Source: Runella sp. MFBS21
GTDB taxonomy: Bacteria; Bacteroidota; Bacteroidia; Cytophagales; Spirosomataceae
Length of the DNA stretch: 64,000 bases
Reading direction: 5' to 3'
Assembly (NCBI RefSeq): GCF_029433105.1
Contig: NZ_JARNTW010000020.1
Location: 1-64,000, forward strand
Shown: positions 50,383 to 59,159 of the stretch, piece after piece
How positions within the stretch are numbered: the stretch's first letter is position 1
How the letters are laid out: each line of letters opens with the position of its first letter
Program-made: the position numbers and the translations under genes
Notes under the pieces: model-generated
Database searches by the model: none
What the model saw: only the letters and a program-made list of their open reading frames with translations
What the model was told of the DNA's origin: nothing

Positions 50383-50875
50383 TGAGGTTAGGTTGTTAAA
50401 AAAAGCTTACACTTTGCTTAACAAAACGTTTTTGTTAATGAAGTAATACTTCAGTGAAATTGTACATTGATGTCGATTCTGAACAAGCTAAGGTATTTTC
50501 AAAAAGGGCTTTACAGATTTTTTGGAAACTAAATTTATCCTAGCTGTCAGTCGCCGTTCTGAAACATAACAGGCCTTCTTCAACATCAAATAAGCAAGCT
50601 TATATGAATGGGGAGAGGAACGAATGTTGGTGTTGAGGAACGACGCGGCTAAGTTAGGCAACATCTATGAAATTAGCAATTTCGTCGTCGAAAAAAACAA
50701 TAGTGTAGATGAAAAACTAGCATAGGTCTGTTTCTTTATGGCTGTTTGATGAATAAAAAACCGCAATTAGGACGCCAAAAACAAACAAAAGGTTGGGAGA
50801 GAGGAATGATATGTTTTGAGGCAATCCTAGAGATAGGACATCTTTTAGGGGGTGATATTGATAGGACTTGGGTAG
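50383..50875. other. Gene-free stretch
   Basis: 493 bp without a convincing gene. A 33-codon frame (50624-50725, plus) reads LRNDAAKLGNIYEISNF but has no supporting signals. No strong hairpin, repeat or RNA gene found. It may hold the promoter for the minus-strand glycan operon at its left end. Confidence 0.4.
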
Positions 50876-52027
50876 TTATTTAGAAAATTTTTTGATGCTT
50901 CCGTTGGTATGTTCTAGGATATACAATTCTCCTTTGAAATCTTCCCCAAAAGCCGATACATTGCCTCCTTGGATGGTGAGTAGTTGGAGGTCGGTTTTCT
51001 GATTGTTTTTAAAGGATAATGCCCAAATATGCCCATTGCTGAAGTCTCCAAAAATGTATTTTCCTTGGAGTGTAGGCTGAGCGTTTCCTTGATATACGTA
51101 ACCTCCCGTAACGGAGACGCCATCGGTACGAGGATAAAAATGCACAGGAGGAATCAACGAATTGCCTGATTCGCAGTCGTTTCTTGGATTATAGCATCGA
51201 TTGGCTTCTTTGAGTCTCCATCCATAGTTACCTCCTTTTTCGATGATATTGATTTCTTCAAACTCATTTTGACCTACGTCACCAGTCCAGATTTTACCAG
51301 TTTTGGCATCAAAGCTAAATCGCCAAGGATTTCGTAAACCATAGGCAAATATTTCTTCTTGAAAGCCTTCTTTGTTGCCCACAAAAGGATTGTCAGCTGG
51401 AATTCCGTAGTATCCTTTGTCGGTTTTGTTGACATCAATACGCAAAATTTTCCCCAACAAAGAAGCTTTGTTTTGAGAGTTGTTGTGTTGATCTCCCCAA
51501 GCCCCGCCGTCGCCCGTCGAAATATAGAGCATTCCGTCGGGGCCAAAGGCTATCTTGCCACCGTTGTGGTTATCATAAGGTTGAGCGATTTTCAACAAAA
51601 TAGTCTCTGTCGAAGGGTCTACGCTTCGGGCCTCCGACGACGAAGCTTTGTACCGTGCTATGATTGTTTCAAGGGGTTTTCTTTTCGTATAATTGACATA
51701 AAAATACCCATTTTGTTTGAAGTTGGGATGAAATGCCAACCCCAGCAATCCCATTTCACCCTCAGAGGAGATTTTGTTTTTGATATCAAGATATACTGAG
51801 GTATTTTTAGTAGAAGGGCTATTTTCAAAAAAACGAATTTTACCTTCTTGTTCTATCACAAATAACCGATTACTTCCGTCGGGAGGATAGGTCAATTCCA
51901 CGGGGCGGCTAAACGACAAAAATGGAAAGGCGTTTTGAAGCGTAATGAGCGACGGATGAGGTTGATAAGAGACCAACAAAAACAAAGCTAGCATCGCTAG
52001 CAGCGGGATGGTAGATTGCTTTTTCAT
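50876..52027 (-). CDS. Exported PQQ-type aldose sugar dehydrogenase
   Basis: The start at 52027 gives 383 residues with signal peptide KKQSTIPLLAMLALFLLVSY. The six-bladed beta-propeller has RPVELTYPPDGSNRLFVIEQEGKI, SSEGEMGLLGLAFHPNF, NHNGGKIAFGPDGMLYISTGDGG, YGLRNPWRFSFD and GDVGQNEFEEIN. It oxidises aldoses in the periplasm, probably with PQQ. No PQQ biosynthesis genes are in the window. It is downstream of the FAD oxidoreductase gene (84-bp gap), so both may act on sugar substrates. Confidence 0.92.
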   Translation of the reverse strand: MKKQSTIPLLAMLALFLLVSYQPHPSLITLQNAFPFLSFSRPVELTYPPDGSNRLFVIEQEGKIRFFENSPSTKNTSVYLDIKNKISSEGEMGLLGLAFHPNFKQNGYFYVNYTKRKPLETIIARYKASSSEARSVDPSTETILLKIAQPYDNHNGGKIAFGPDGMLYISTGDGGAWGDQHNNSQNKASLLGKILRIDVNKTDKGYYGIPADNPFVGNKEGFQEEIFAYGLRNPWRFSFDAKTGKIWTGDVGQNEFEEINIIEKGGNYGWRLKEANRCYNPRNDCESGNSLIPPVHFYPRTDGVSVTGGYVYQGNAQPTLQGKYIFGDFSNGHIWALSFKNNQKTDLQLLTIQGGNVSAFGEDFKGELYILEHTNGSIKKFSK

Positions 52028-52111
52028 GGAGGTATGTTTTTTGGTTAACAACACATCATACATTATTTATCAAATAGCGTTTGCTTCTGTCATTTAGAGC
52101 GATAAGTATAA

Positions 52112-54133
52112 TTAATGAGATACCGGCACAAATAAAACGGCATCAGCTGCTACACTTCCGTCGGTCTGTTGGGTGATGAGTTCTACGTAGTTGTTTTGTC
52201 CCACTCCTAACTCATAACGACCTAGTGGTACCCATTCGCCAGAGGTTTGCCCAAGTACAACTACCTCTGCGGGTTTGAGGGTGGTGTCTTTTTGGGTTTT
52301 TCCGTCAAACACCCTAATGCCAATTTCTGAGGTAGCTTTTTCTATTTTGGGTAAATACACAAAAATATCATAGTTGGCAGACTGTTTGATGGTAGGGGTA
52401 TACCGTACTTTATCACCAACTTGGAGGCCGCCGAGCATGTATGAAGGGCCATAGCCGCCTTTGTTTTTTTGTTCGATATGCCAAGTCCCTGTTTTACTGA
52501 CTGCATTGAGGTCATTTTCGTCCACCAAAATCTCGGGGGTGCTACCGTCGGCGAGCGGATTTTGGATTAATTCCTTCTGTAATTTGTCAATGTCGATTTT
52601 TTGGATGCTTGTTTTGGCATTGATAGCCATCACGGCGGCCAAGGCTGTAGATTGTCCTAATACCATAAATACAGGCTCCATCCGAATAGAACCATAAGCA
52701 ATGTGTGATGCAGAAAGACAGACAGGAACCAATAAATTTTGGCAGTCAGCTTCTTTAGGAATCAATGACCGATACGAAATAGGGTAAGGCCCAAAACCGC
52801 CCACTTCTACATTCCCTTCGTTTTTGACCATTTTACGACCGTCTTTTTCAATCACAATACGGTGGGTATTGTGCGAATCCATGGTATAAGCGGCCATACC
52901 TACTCCATCAGTCACTACTTCTTTACCTTGGCAGTTGGCCTGAGTCATCACATAGCTTCCTATCATGCGTCGTGCTTCTCTGACGTACAATTGAGGCGAC
53001 CAGTGTCCCGAATCGGTATACTCGTCTTTAGGGTACCCCCATTTCAACATTTCTTGGCGGAGGGGCAATGGAACACGAGCGTCGTGGCCAAAAAAGTATA
53101 ACAATCCTTTGGTATAAATTTCGTGTTGACGGATGATTTCGGCACGCTGCTCATAACTAGCTTCTGGATAGTCCCAATTCATACCAATCATATCGGTCGA
53201 AAAGCCATTTCGATTGTTGATGTCGGTTTTGTGATTAGGCATTCGACTCCAAATAAAATACTGATTGAGCGAATATTTTCCGGGCTGAGCCTCTATGAGC
53301 CGCGCTAGTAAGTCGTAGCGACTTGAGTCATAGTGAGCGGGGCGGGTGATAGGCACTAGGTTGGCGGGGTGGTCGGTGAGGCAGATGCGGTAGTTGTAGG
53401 CTTGCACTTTGCGATCTCCAGTGCCATTGGGAAGCAAAGGCTCGTTGCTAATTCCCCAGAGTAATCCAGAAGTAGGGTTTCCAGGGGTTTTGTAGGGATC
53501 GATACCATCAGGAAACTGGTGGCCTGTCATGAGCTGAACACCGTTGATAGTCTCTCCATAGCGCGAATTGTCTTCACGGCCTACGGTATAAGAAATACCC
53601 GCTTTAGCCATTAAGTCGCCTTCATAAGAACAATCAATAAACATTTTGGCCCGAATAACTTGTTTTTGGGAAGGATTAGTGGCGTTTTCAATCGTTATCT
53701 CCTGAATTCGTTGGTTACTTTTTTTTACTTTGTTGAGGCGGTGGGAGTAAAGCACGTCTACTTGACCACGTTTTATGTATTCATTGAAAAGGTTTTCGGC
53801 GACATGAGGTTCAAAAATCCATTGCTCAAATTTGCCATAGTGCTTCCCAATACGGCGATAATAGTCACGCGCTAGCCCCGTAATTGCATACTTATTGCCA
53901 ATATCCGTCAGGCCGAGTCCGCCAGTAGTCATGCCTCCCAGATGCTTGCCAGGTTCAATAAGCAAAACAGATTTTTTGTATTTTTTGGCTGTATAGGCAG
54001 CGATAACTCCCCCAGAAGTACCGCCATAGATACAAATATCTACCTCTTTGACGGGTTGGGCTAGGGCAGGAGTCCCTAAAAACAATGCAGCAGTAACTAC
54101 TACTAGCAGACGATTGGTAAAGGCATGTGCCAT
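52112..54133 (-). CDS. Exported FAD-dependent oxidoreductase with C-terminal golvesin-like domain
   Basis: The start at 54133 gives 673 residues with signal peptide AHAFTNRLLVVVTAALFLGTPALA. The FAD-binding Rossmann motif EVDICIYGGTSGGVIAAYTA and GGMTTGGLGLTDIG mark the PF12831 family. FIDCSYEGDLMAKAGISY and the late IRMEPVFMVLGQSTALAA complete the flavin fold. A golvesin/xanthan-lyase-type beta-sandwich covers about the last 140 residues (TGTWHIEQKNKGGYGPSYML, YDIFVYLPK, GRYELGVGQNNYVEL). These enzymes occur in glycan-degradation loci. Substrate unknown. Confidence 0.9.
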   Translation of the reverse strand: MAHAFTNRLLVVVTAALFLGTPALAQPVKEVDICIYGGTSGGVIAAYTAKKYKKSVLLIEPGKHLGGMTTGGLGLTDIGNKYAITGLARDYYRRIGKHYGKFEQWIFEPHVAENLFNEYIKRGQVDVLYSHRLNKVKKSNQRIQEITIENATNPSQKQVIRAKMFIDCSYEGDLMAKAGISYTVGREDNSRYGETINGVQLMTGHQFPDGIDPYKTPGNPTSGLLWGISNEPLLPNGTGDRKVQAYNYRICLTDHPANLVPITRPAHYDSSRYDLLARLIEAQPGKYSLNQYFIWSRMPNHKTDINNRNGFSTDMIGMNWDYPEASYEQRAEIIRQHEIYTKGLLYFFGHDARVPLPLRQEMLKWGYPKDEYTDSGHWSPQLYVREARRMIGSYVMTQANCQGKEVVTDGVGMAAYTMDSHNTHRIVIEKDGRKMVKNEGNVEVGGFGPYPISYRSLIPKEADCQNLLVPVCLSASHIAYGSIRMEPVFMVLGQSTALAAVMAINAKTSIQKIDIDKLQKELIQNPLADGSTPEILVDENDLNAVSKTGTWHIEQKNKGGYGPSYMLGGLQVGDKVRYTPTIKQSANYDIFVYLPKIEKATSEIGIRVFDGKTQKDTTLKPAEVVVLGQTSGEWVPLGRYELGVGQNNYVELITQQTDGSVAADAVLFVPVSH

Positions 54134-54246
54134 ATCTGTTGAAATGGAGGAAAAGTGAGTAAGTTGAGGCTTCACTTTTTAAAAGTAAAAAAATAGCAGA
54201 TTGTACTGTGTCTCTTGCCAAAGACTTAACTTGGAAAAATTAAGAA

Positions 54247-55092
54247 CTATTCTCCCATCCGGGAGAGCAATTTTTCGTGGGTAAGTTTGACAAAACGATA
54301 CCCTTGGGCTCTCAGGATTGGTATAGCCATTTGTAATGCCTCAAGCTCATGCCACTGAGGGTGATTAAAGTGCATGATGACAATTGCGCCGGGTTTGGCA
54401 TTGGCGATGATTGTATTTTTGATGATTTCGGCGGGGGTGAATGGTACGGCATCACCGCTCAAAACATCAAAGCCTACGATTTTCATCCCTAGTTGGTTAG
54501 CGATTTTGGCGCAGGTTTCATCCGTATAGGCCGTGGCTGAGCGAAAAAAACGCGGTCTTTTGCCCGTGATAGCTGCCATTTTTCGGGCATTAAGCTCCAT
54601 TTCGTCGATTACTTCTGCTAAGTTTTGAGTTGCCGCAATACCGTATTTGGTTTCTCCATTGATAGAGCAGAGTCGGTGTAATAGTCCGTGATTTCCCATT
54701 TCAAAAAGTGAGTCGGCGGCAAGGTCTCTAAAAACTGCCTGATTACTATCAATCCACAGACCACTTACAAAAAGAGTAGCAGGTATGCGCTCTTTTCTTA
54801 GGAATGCAATCAGGGGGGCGTTGTAGTCATTGTCTTTGCCGATGCAAGCGTCAAAGGTGAAAGCGAGTACTTTTTCTTTGTCGGCTACGTCTTCAAATAC
54901 ATCTTTGATGACCAGTCCAAAGCGACCTGGTTTGGCGTTGGGATACTCTTTAATGATTTTGTCTCGAAAGGCGAGGTAGTCGGGAGTATAGTATGGTTTT
55001 ACTTTATTCTCAAGCCTTTGACGTTGTTCGAGAGTAGTTTGTCCCCAAGAGGTTAGAGAAGCGGCAAGCAAGAAAAATATAAAAGCTTTCAT
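54247..55092 (-). CDS. Exported polysaccharide deacetylase
   Basis: A 281-residue protein with signal peptide MKAFIFFLLAASLTSWGQ. The NodB fold has LAFTFDACIGKDNDYNAPLI (motif 1 Asp), GNHGLLHRLC (motif 2 His pair), FFRSATAYTDETC (motif 3) and IVIMHFNHPQW near the C-terminus. It probably removes acetyl groups from an extracellular or cell-wall glycan with zinc. Its substrate is not predictable. 113 bp upstream of the FAD oxidoreductase gene on the same strand. Confidence 0.92.
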   Translation of the reverse strand: MKAFIFFLLAASLTSWGQTTLEQRQRLENKVKPYYTPDYLAFRDKIIKEYPNAKPGRFGLVIKDVFEDVADKEKVLAFTFDACIGKDNDYNAPLIAFLRKERIPATLFVSGLWIDSNQAVFRDLAADSLFEMGNHGLLHRLCSINGETKYGIAATQNLAEVIDEMELNARKMAAITGKRPRFFRSATAYTDETCAKIANQLGMKIVGFDVLSGDAVPFTPAEIIKNTIIANAKPGAIVIMHFNHPQWHELEALQMAIPILRAQGYRFVKLTHEKLLSRMGE

Positions 55093-55123
55093 GGTTGTGA
55101 TAATAGGTAGATTGCAGGGGCAT

Positions 55124-55510
55124 TTATTGATCTTTTTTTTCCAACTTCTCCATCAAAAGGTCAATTTTTTGGTGTAATCGTTGAATTTCTAAAGCGGCTT
55201 CTTTATCGGTTTTGAAATCATTTTCTGCCAACAATTCTGCCCTCCTGTTTTGAATATTTTGCCCAATCATAATCAATGGCATCAGCAGAATCTGAATTAG
55301 GTTGGATATAAACAACCACATCAGAAAATCAGGAGCAGGGTCGAATCTTAGTAAATGCGGAGCTAGAGAGTTCCATAATAACCAAGTGGCTGTCCAGCCA
55401 AAAATCAGATAAAAGAAATACATAGTGCCGACGTGATCGGTAATCCAACTTCCTAATTTTTCGGATTTTGTAAAATGTTCTTGTAAGTTTTGCTTGTGTG
55501 TCTTCATCAT
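55124..55510 (-). CDS. DUF1003 membrane protein
   Basis: The start at 55510 gives 128 residues. There are two transmembrane helices (MYFFYLIFGWTATWLLWNSL and LFISNLIQILLMPLIMI) with the DUF1003 marks GSWITDHVGTMYFF and NIQNRRAELLAENDFKTDKEAALEI, then a coiled-coil tail. The function is unknown; members are sometimes called cyclic-nucleotide-binding-like or YqhR-like without support. The codon at 55561 is unlikely because it adds a second leader. Isolated from the upstream gene by a terminator. Confidence 0.85.
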   Translation of the reverse strand: MMKTHKQNLQEHFTKSEKLGSWITDHVGTMYFFYLIFGWTATWLLWNSLAPHLLRFDPAPDFLMWLFISNLIQILLMPLIMIGQNIQNRRAELLAENDFKTDKEAALEIQRLHQKIDLLMEKLEKKDQ

Positions 55511-55532
55511 TTTGTTAGATTTTTTGCTAAAT

Positions 55533-55575
55533 ATATAAAAAATTAGGAGGGAGTATCTCAATGATACTTCCTCCT
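55533..55575 (-). terminator. Intrinsic terminator of the PepSY-like gene
   Basis: AGGAGGgAGTATC (55545-55557) and GATACTtCCTCCT (55563-55575) form the stem. On the minus strand it is followed by AATTTTTTATAT. It lies 20 bp after the stop at 55596. Confidence 0.85.
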
Positions 55576-55595
55576 AGTTATGCGAAATAAATAGG

Positions 55596-56159
55596 TTATT
55601 TAATGGGTCTTAAATGATGATTTATTTCGGTACCTTCCATAGAGAAATAGGCCGCTTTTCTTTCTTTGCCTTTGGATAGCATCACTTTGTAATAGTCTGC
55701 ATTTCTTTTTTCGGAGTCGAAGTGCGACTTATTGCCCGTAATTTGCCAATCTGGATAGCTGCTATTGATAGATTGCAATATTTTATCATTTAAGGGAAGA
55801 TTCATCCCTGTTTCTATAAACCGAACGAGATCGCCTTTGGCGTTGTAATAAGCTACTTGTTTCAAATCTCCTGATGATGCAGTGATTTCGATAAAAGTGG
55901 GATGGTCTCCATTACTGTATTCATTGAATTGTTCTTCGGTGATTTTCCAGTGAAGTGGCAAGTGGGCAAACGGAGCCATTGCTTTGTCGAGGGGTTGGGA
56001 TTCATTAAAATCGCTTTCGAGGGTAGCCGTGACATTACTTATAGGAACGCCAGCTTTGTCGGGCGTTAAGATGACGGTCGATGATTTTTGGGCTGAGGCA
56101 CCTGTAATAGCGCAAGCGAAGAGTAGGCCCATGGCTGCGAATGTGTGAGTGAGTTTCAT
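55596..56159 (-). CDS. Exported PepSY-like (PF11396-type) envelope protein
   Basis: A 187-residue protein with signal peptide MKLTHTFAAMGLLFACAITGASAQ. The mature part has paired beta-alpha units: VAYYNAKGDLVRFIETG..LNDKILQSINSSYPDWQITGNKS and YYKVMLSKGKERKAAYFSMEG. This is the pattern of Bacteroidota PepSY-like, 'beta-lactamase-inhibitor-like' proteins, which are often induced by envelope signals. It resembles the protein at 61886-62443 in size and motif order, so the two are probably paralogues either side of the regulatory island. Confidence 0.75.
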   Translation of the reverse strand: MKLTHTFAAMGLLFACAITGASAQKSSTVILTPDKAGVPISNVTATLESDFNESQPLDKAMAPFAHLPLHWKITEEQFNEYSNGDHPTFIEITASSGDLKQVAYYNAKGDLVRFIETGMNLPLNDKILQSINSSYPDWQITGNKSHFDSEKRNADYYKVMLSKGKERKAAYFSMEGTEINHHLRPIK

Positions 56160-56235
56160 GGTTTTAGAGGATTAATGCGTTGATTTGTAGTTAATTAAAA
56201 AAATGGTATTTGAAGTTGTTAGTTAATAACAGATA

Positions 56236-56272
56236 AAAGCTAGCAGAGCCCTTTAATAAAAAGGACTCTGCT
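56236..56272 (-). terminator. Terminator after the Tyr/Gly-rich protein gene
   Basis: GCAGAGcCCTTT (56243-56254) pairs with AAAGGaCTCTGC (56260-56271) with one mismatch. TAGCTTTTATCTG follows on the minus strand. It separates the gene at 56279 from the PepSY-like gene. Confidence 0.65.
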
Positions 56273-56278
56273 GAGGCT

Positions 56279-57595
56279 TTAACGGCGGCGACCTCCGAAA
56301 CCTCCACTAAAACTCCGACCACCCCCAAAACTACTCCGGCTTCCAAATCCGCTAGGAGCTGTGTTATAGCTGCGGAAGCTGTTGTTGGGGCTGAACGAAC
56401 GACCACTGAAAGAAGGACGGGTGAAAGTGCTATTGGGGAGTCGATTAGCAGGGTTGAAATGCTGGTTGGCAACACTCATAAAAGCATGACTTGCAGGTAC
56501 ATAGGGACGGTTGGTCCAGAGGTTGGTGCGATAATAACGGCCAAATTGACGGTACAAAATAGGGTAGTTGGTGTAATAGCCGCCGTTGAAAAACCAGTTG
56601 GAAAAACCTAAAGAAGGGAAACCATAAAAACCAAGTCCACCTAAGCCATAGTACATTCCGAAATTGGACCAATACGCGCCAGGATACCAAAGAGGGCTGC
56701 CATACCAGTAAGGATAGCCAAACCAAAATGAATAAGGATTTGCCCAATAATTGTTGTTGTTGGTGGCGTATTGTCCGTTAGGAAGAATATAGCCGTTGGC
56801 CTGCGCAAAATCTTTAGCGGCTTGATTGAGTTCCGACACTGCCTGAGGATTTGAATCCATTTGTTGTTTATAACTCTGGATTACTTGTTGGTTTTGGACT
56901 ACCAAACTATCATGTTGCTCGGCCAATTGTTGCGTAAGCCCCGCTTTGTCCGACGCATAGAGTTGACCTAAATTGGTCGTAAGGGCGAGGTTGCCGGTGA
57001 GGGTTTCGAGCACATCGGGGTGCTCCGACAACAACCGAAACTGTTCACGTACATCTACAGGTGTGGTAGCCACCAAATCATTGAAATTTTGATTGGCTTG
57101 CGCTTCTAGCCGGTCTGTTTCAATCAAATCTTCGTGGTGGTTGTGGTAGAGTTTCCACGCGGCAGTTTTGAGGTGTGACTCTTGGTTGGGGAGCATACCT
57201 TCGATAGCGCTACGTTTGAGACCCGTAGGCTGAGTAGCAAGCGAATGAAGTAAGTCAGGGTAGCGGCTTAGTTCATAAAACCAACCCTGTTTTTGTTGAT
57301 TAAAACTACCAATCAAAGCATGAAAAGAAGCCTTAGTTCGCTCTTTAAGTTGGGCGATTTGGGAGAGGATATCTGGGTATTGACTGCTGGTGAGTATTGC
57401 TTGGCGGATGTCGGCATCTTGTGATGCTACCACCATGCGCATTCCCTTATCAGTTTCGATGTGGGTGGATTGATTTTGAGAAAGGGCATTGGAAGAGATT
57501 CCGAACCATATCATCAAAACAAGGGTGTTGCTAATTAATCTACGTTTTGAAAGGTTAAGTAGCATGTAGTGGGTGGAGTTCATTACAGTTTTCAT
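56279..57595 (-). CDS. Exported DUF3300-like protein with Tyr/Trp/Gly-rich middle and basic Gly/Ser/Arg tail
   Basis: A 438-residue protein. A basic leader and hydrophobic segment end near ISSNALSQ. The helical N-terminal half has repeated 'YPDxL' units (SSQYPDILSQIAQLKERT, LSRYPDLLHSLATQ, LSEHPDVLETLTGN), as in DUF3300 proteins. A middle segment rich in Tyr, Trp and Gly follows (WFGYPYWYGSPLWYPGAYW). The tail is SFGGGRSFSGGFGGRRR. Two Crp-type operator sites and a -7 box lie upstream, identical in geometry to the lipoprotein gene at 61097. The function is unknown; surface or periplasmic location expected. Confidence 0.75.
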   Translation of the reverse strand: MKTVMNSTHYMLLNLSKRRLISNTLVLMIWFGISSNALSQNQSTHIETDKGMRMVVASQDADIRQAILTSSQYPDILSQIAQLKERTKASFHALIGSFNQQKQGWFYELSRYPDLLHSLATQPTGLKRSAIEGMLPNQESHLKTAAWKLYHNHHEDLIETDRLEAQANQNFNDLVATTPVDVREQFRLLSEHPDVLETLTGNLALTTNLGQLYASDKAGLTQQLAEQHDSLVVQNQQVIQSYKQQMDSNPQAVSELNQAAKDFAQANGYILPNGQYATNNNNYWANPYSFWFGYPYWYGSPLWYPGAYWSNFGMYYGLGGLGFYGFPSLGFSNWFFNGGYYTNYPILYRQFGRYYRTNLWTNRPYVPASHAFMSVANQHFNPANRLPNSTFTRPSFSGRSFSPNNSFRSYNTAPSGFGSRSSFGGGRSFSGGFGGRRR

Positions 57596-57639
57596 GATTC
57601 TCGTGCTGTTTGAAACTATCGATAACTAAATTGACGCAA

Positions 57640-57719
57640 CAAAAGTGGGTCTAGTTTTGATAGAAATTATTGACGATGGTCAAGCCTTAGCGTTGTTTGT
57701 CGTCATTGACGAGCATCAA
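57640..57719 (-). promoter_or_regulatory. Promoter with two TTGAC-N4-TCAA operators
   Basis: On the minus strand a CACTTTTG -7 box covers 57647-57640. A perfect TTGACGATGGTCAA lies at 57670-57683, its centre 33.5 bp from the first T of TTTG. A second site TTGACGAGCATCAA (57706-57719, one half-site mismatch) is centred 36 bp further upstream. The rest of the 505-bp gap to 58100 holds no gene that I can support. Confidence 0.75.
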
Positions 57720-58075
57720 CATCGCTTACCTCCAAAAACAATGTATGAAGTCGGTGCTTAAGCACAGTTAATTGTAATAATAAGAATTATGGGTCAAGAA
57801 ATATCAAGGGTGCTTCAATGGCTTGCGCCCTGACTTTTTCAGGTGTAAGGATTGAAAATCGGGGCTAAAGGCCCTTGTATTATTTTCATGTTTTTTAGCC
57901 CTAGCCTACAAGAGTTGGGTTTAACAATTATGTACATAAAACACTTCCGCCTATCTTTTTAGGCAAAACAGGAGTCATTCCGAAGATTAGAGAATAACAT
58001 ATAGAAGCTGCTAGGTATAAGCAGAAGCTCAAAATTCGTAATCAAAAGCTATATCAAATAAGTTTTATGAGAAGC

Positions 58076-58098
58076 CTAAAAGAGGGGAGACACCCCTC
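58076..58098 (-). terminator. Terminator of the response-regulator operon
   Basis: GAGGGG (58082-58087) and CCCCTC (58093-58098) form a short GC stem; CTTTTAGG follows on the minus strand. It begins 3 bp after the stop of the gene at 58101. Confidence 0.65.
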
Positions 58099-58100
58099 GC

Positions 58101-59156
58101 TCAGTATCTTAGCCGTTCTAGTTTCTCGATTTTTGAGACTACGATTTTACCATCTACCATCTCAATAAGGCCTTCGTTTTTGAAATCGGCTAGGGTACGT
58201 ACTAGTGATTCCATCGCAGTTCCTGCCACGTGCGACAGGTCTTCTCGCGTGAGAGTGACGACGACGGCATCGCTGTTGGTTTCTTTGAAACGCTTGGCAA
58301 ATTGCACAATAGCCTCCGCTACTCTTTTGCGAAGCGAATTGTAGGCTAGCCCCAACAATTGATGCTCTTTTTCGATAATCTTATTGGTAAGAATCTGCAC
58401 AAATTCCTTGGCTACGTCGGCGTTTTTGTATAATAAACTAAAAAAATCATCTTTTGGAATATACAATACTTCGGTGTCTTCGAGCGTGACCGCCGAATCG
58501 GTGTAGGTGTGGCCTTCGATGAGGGCTGTATAGCCAATAAAGTCTCCCGGACCACACAAGGCTGTGATGAGCTCTTTGCCGTCAGCGTTTTCTCGGATTA
58601 TCTTTACTTTTCCACTTTTAATAAAATACAGACGGAAAGGGTCGTCGCCTTCGGTATAAATCACCTTCTTTTTTTTGATGAGATGCACTTTTCTATCTAT
58701 CGATAGTGACTGCAAACCGTCTTTTTGTTTTGCTTGTTCAAAAAATGCCCCCAGCCCTTCGGGAGTCATCACCGAACGCTTGATTTGGGCTATTTTTTGG
58801 AGCCTAGAATTAATAGCCGCCAATAGTTCGTTGATTCCGAAAGGTTTGGTGAGATAATCATCCGCGCCTAGTTCCATTCCTCGCCGCCAGTCGGCACGCT
58901 CTACTTTGGCAGTGAGAAAGATAAAAGGAATGCCAGCCAACATATCATTGTTGTTAAAAGCTTGAAGTACCCCAAAACCGTCAAGTACGGGCATCATGAT
59001 ATCACACACTACCAAGTCCGGTTTAGTGTGGAGGGCTTGTTCTATTCCTTCTTTGCCATTGGTAGCAGTAGATACCTGAAAACCAGATATTTCCAATATC
59101 TCAGCGGTGTTTACTCTTAATCGGTCTTCGTCTTCTATAAGGAGTATTTTTTTCAT
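58101..59156 (-). CDS. Response regulator fused to a Crp/Fnr-type DNA-binding protein
   Basis: A 351-residue two-domain regulator. The receiver covers about 1-122 with Asp52 (VCDIMMP), Thr82 and Lys104 (YLTKPFG). A cyclic-nucleotide-binding-type barrel follows at about 150-260 (VIYTEGDDPFRLYFIKSGKVKII, CGPGDFIGYTALIEG). A winged helix-turn-helix lies at about 300-345 (LTREDLSHVAGTAMESLVRTL). Glu316 and Arg320 in the recognition helix fit the E...R pattern that reads TTGA/TGTGA half-sites. Phosphorylation should therefore control a Crp-like dimer. It starts 3 bp after the HisKA-only gene stop. TTGAC-N4-GTCAA sites flank the island. Confidence 0.93.
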   Translation of the reverse strand: MKKILLIEDEDRLRVNTAEILEISGFQVSTATNGKEGIEQALHTKPDLVVCDIMMPVLDGFGVLQAFNNNDMLAGIPFIFLTAKVERADWRRGMELGADDYLTKPFGINELLAAINSRLQKIAQIKRSVMTPEGLGAFFEQAKQKDGLQSLSIDRKVHLIKKKKVIYTEGDDPFRLYFIKSGKVKIIRENADGKELITALCGPGDFIGYTALIEGHTYTDSAVTLEDTEVLYIPKDDFFSLLYKNADVAKEFVQILTNKIIEKEHQLLGLAYNSLRKRVAEAIVQFAKRFKETNSDAVVVTLTREDLSHVAGTAMESLVRTLADFKNEGLIEMVDGKIVVSKIEKLERLRY

Positions 59157-59159
59157 TCT

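Noticed and set aside
50624-50725. 33-codon frame in the intergenic stretch
   Set aside because: No promoter, no recognisable family and no neighbour support; short open frames of this size are expected by chance.
56191-56747. Two minus-strand frames of 94 and 100 codons
   Set aside because: They are alternate frames of the Tyr/Gly-rich gene at 56279-57595; the low-complexity DNA keeps other frames open.
57720-58075. Possible hidden gene or RNA in the gap
   Set aside because: No frame above 60 codons, no convincing hairpin with T-run and no promoter pair; only the operator region near 57640-57719 stands out.
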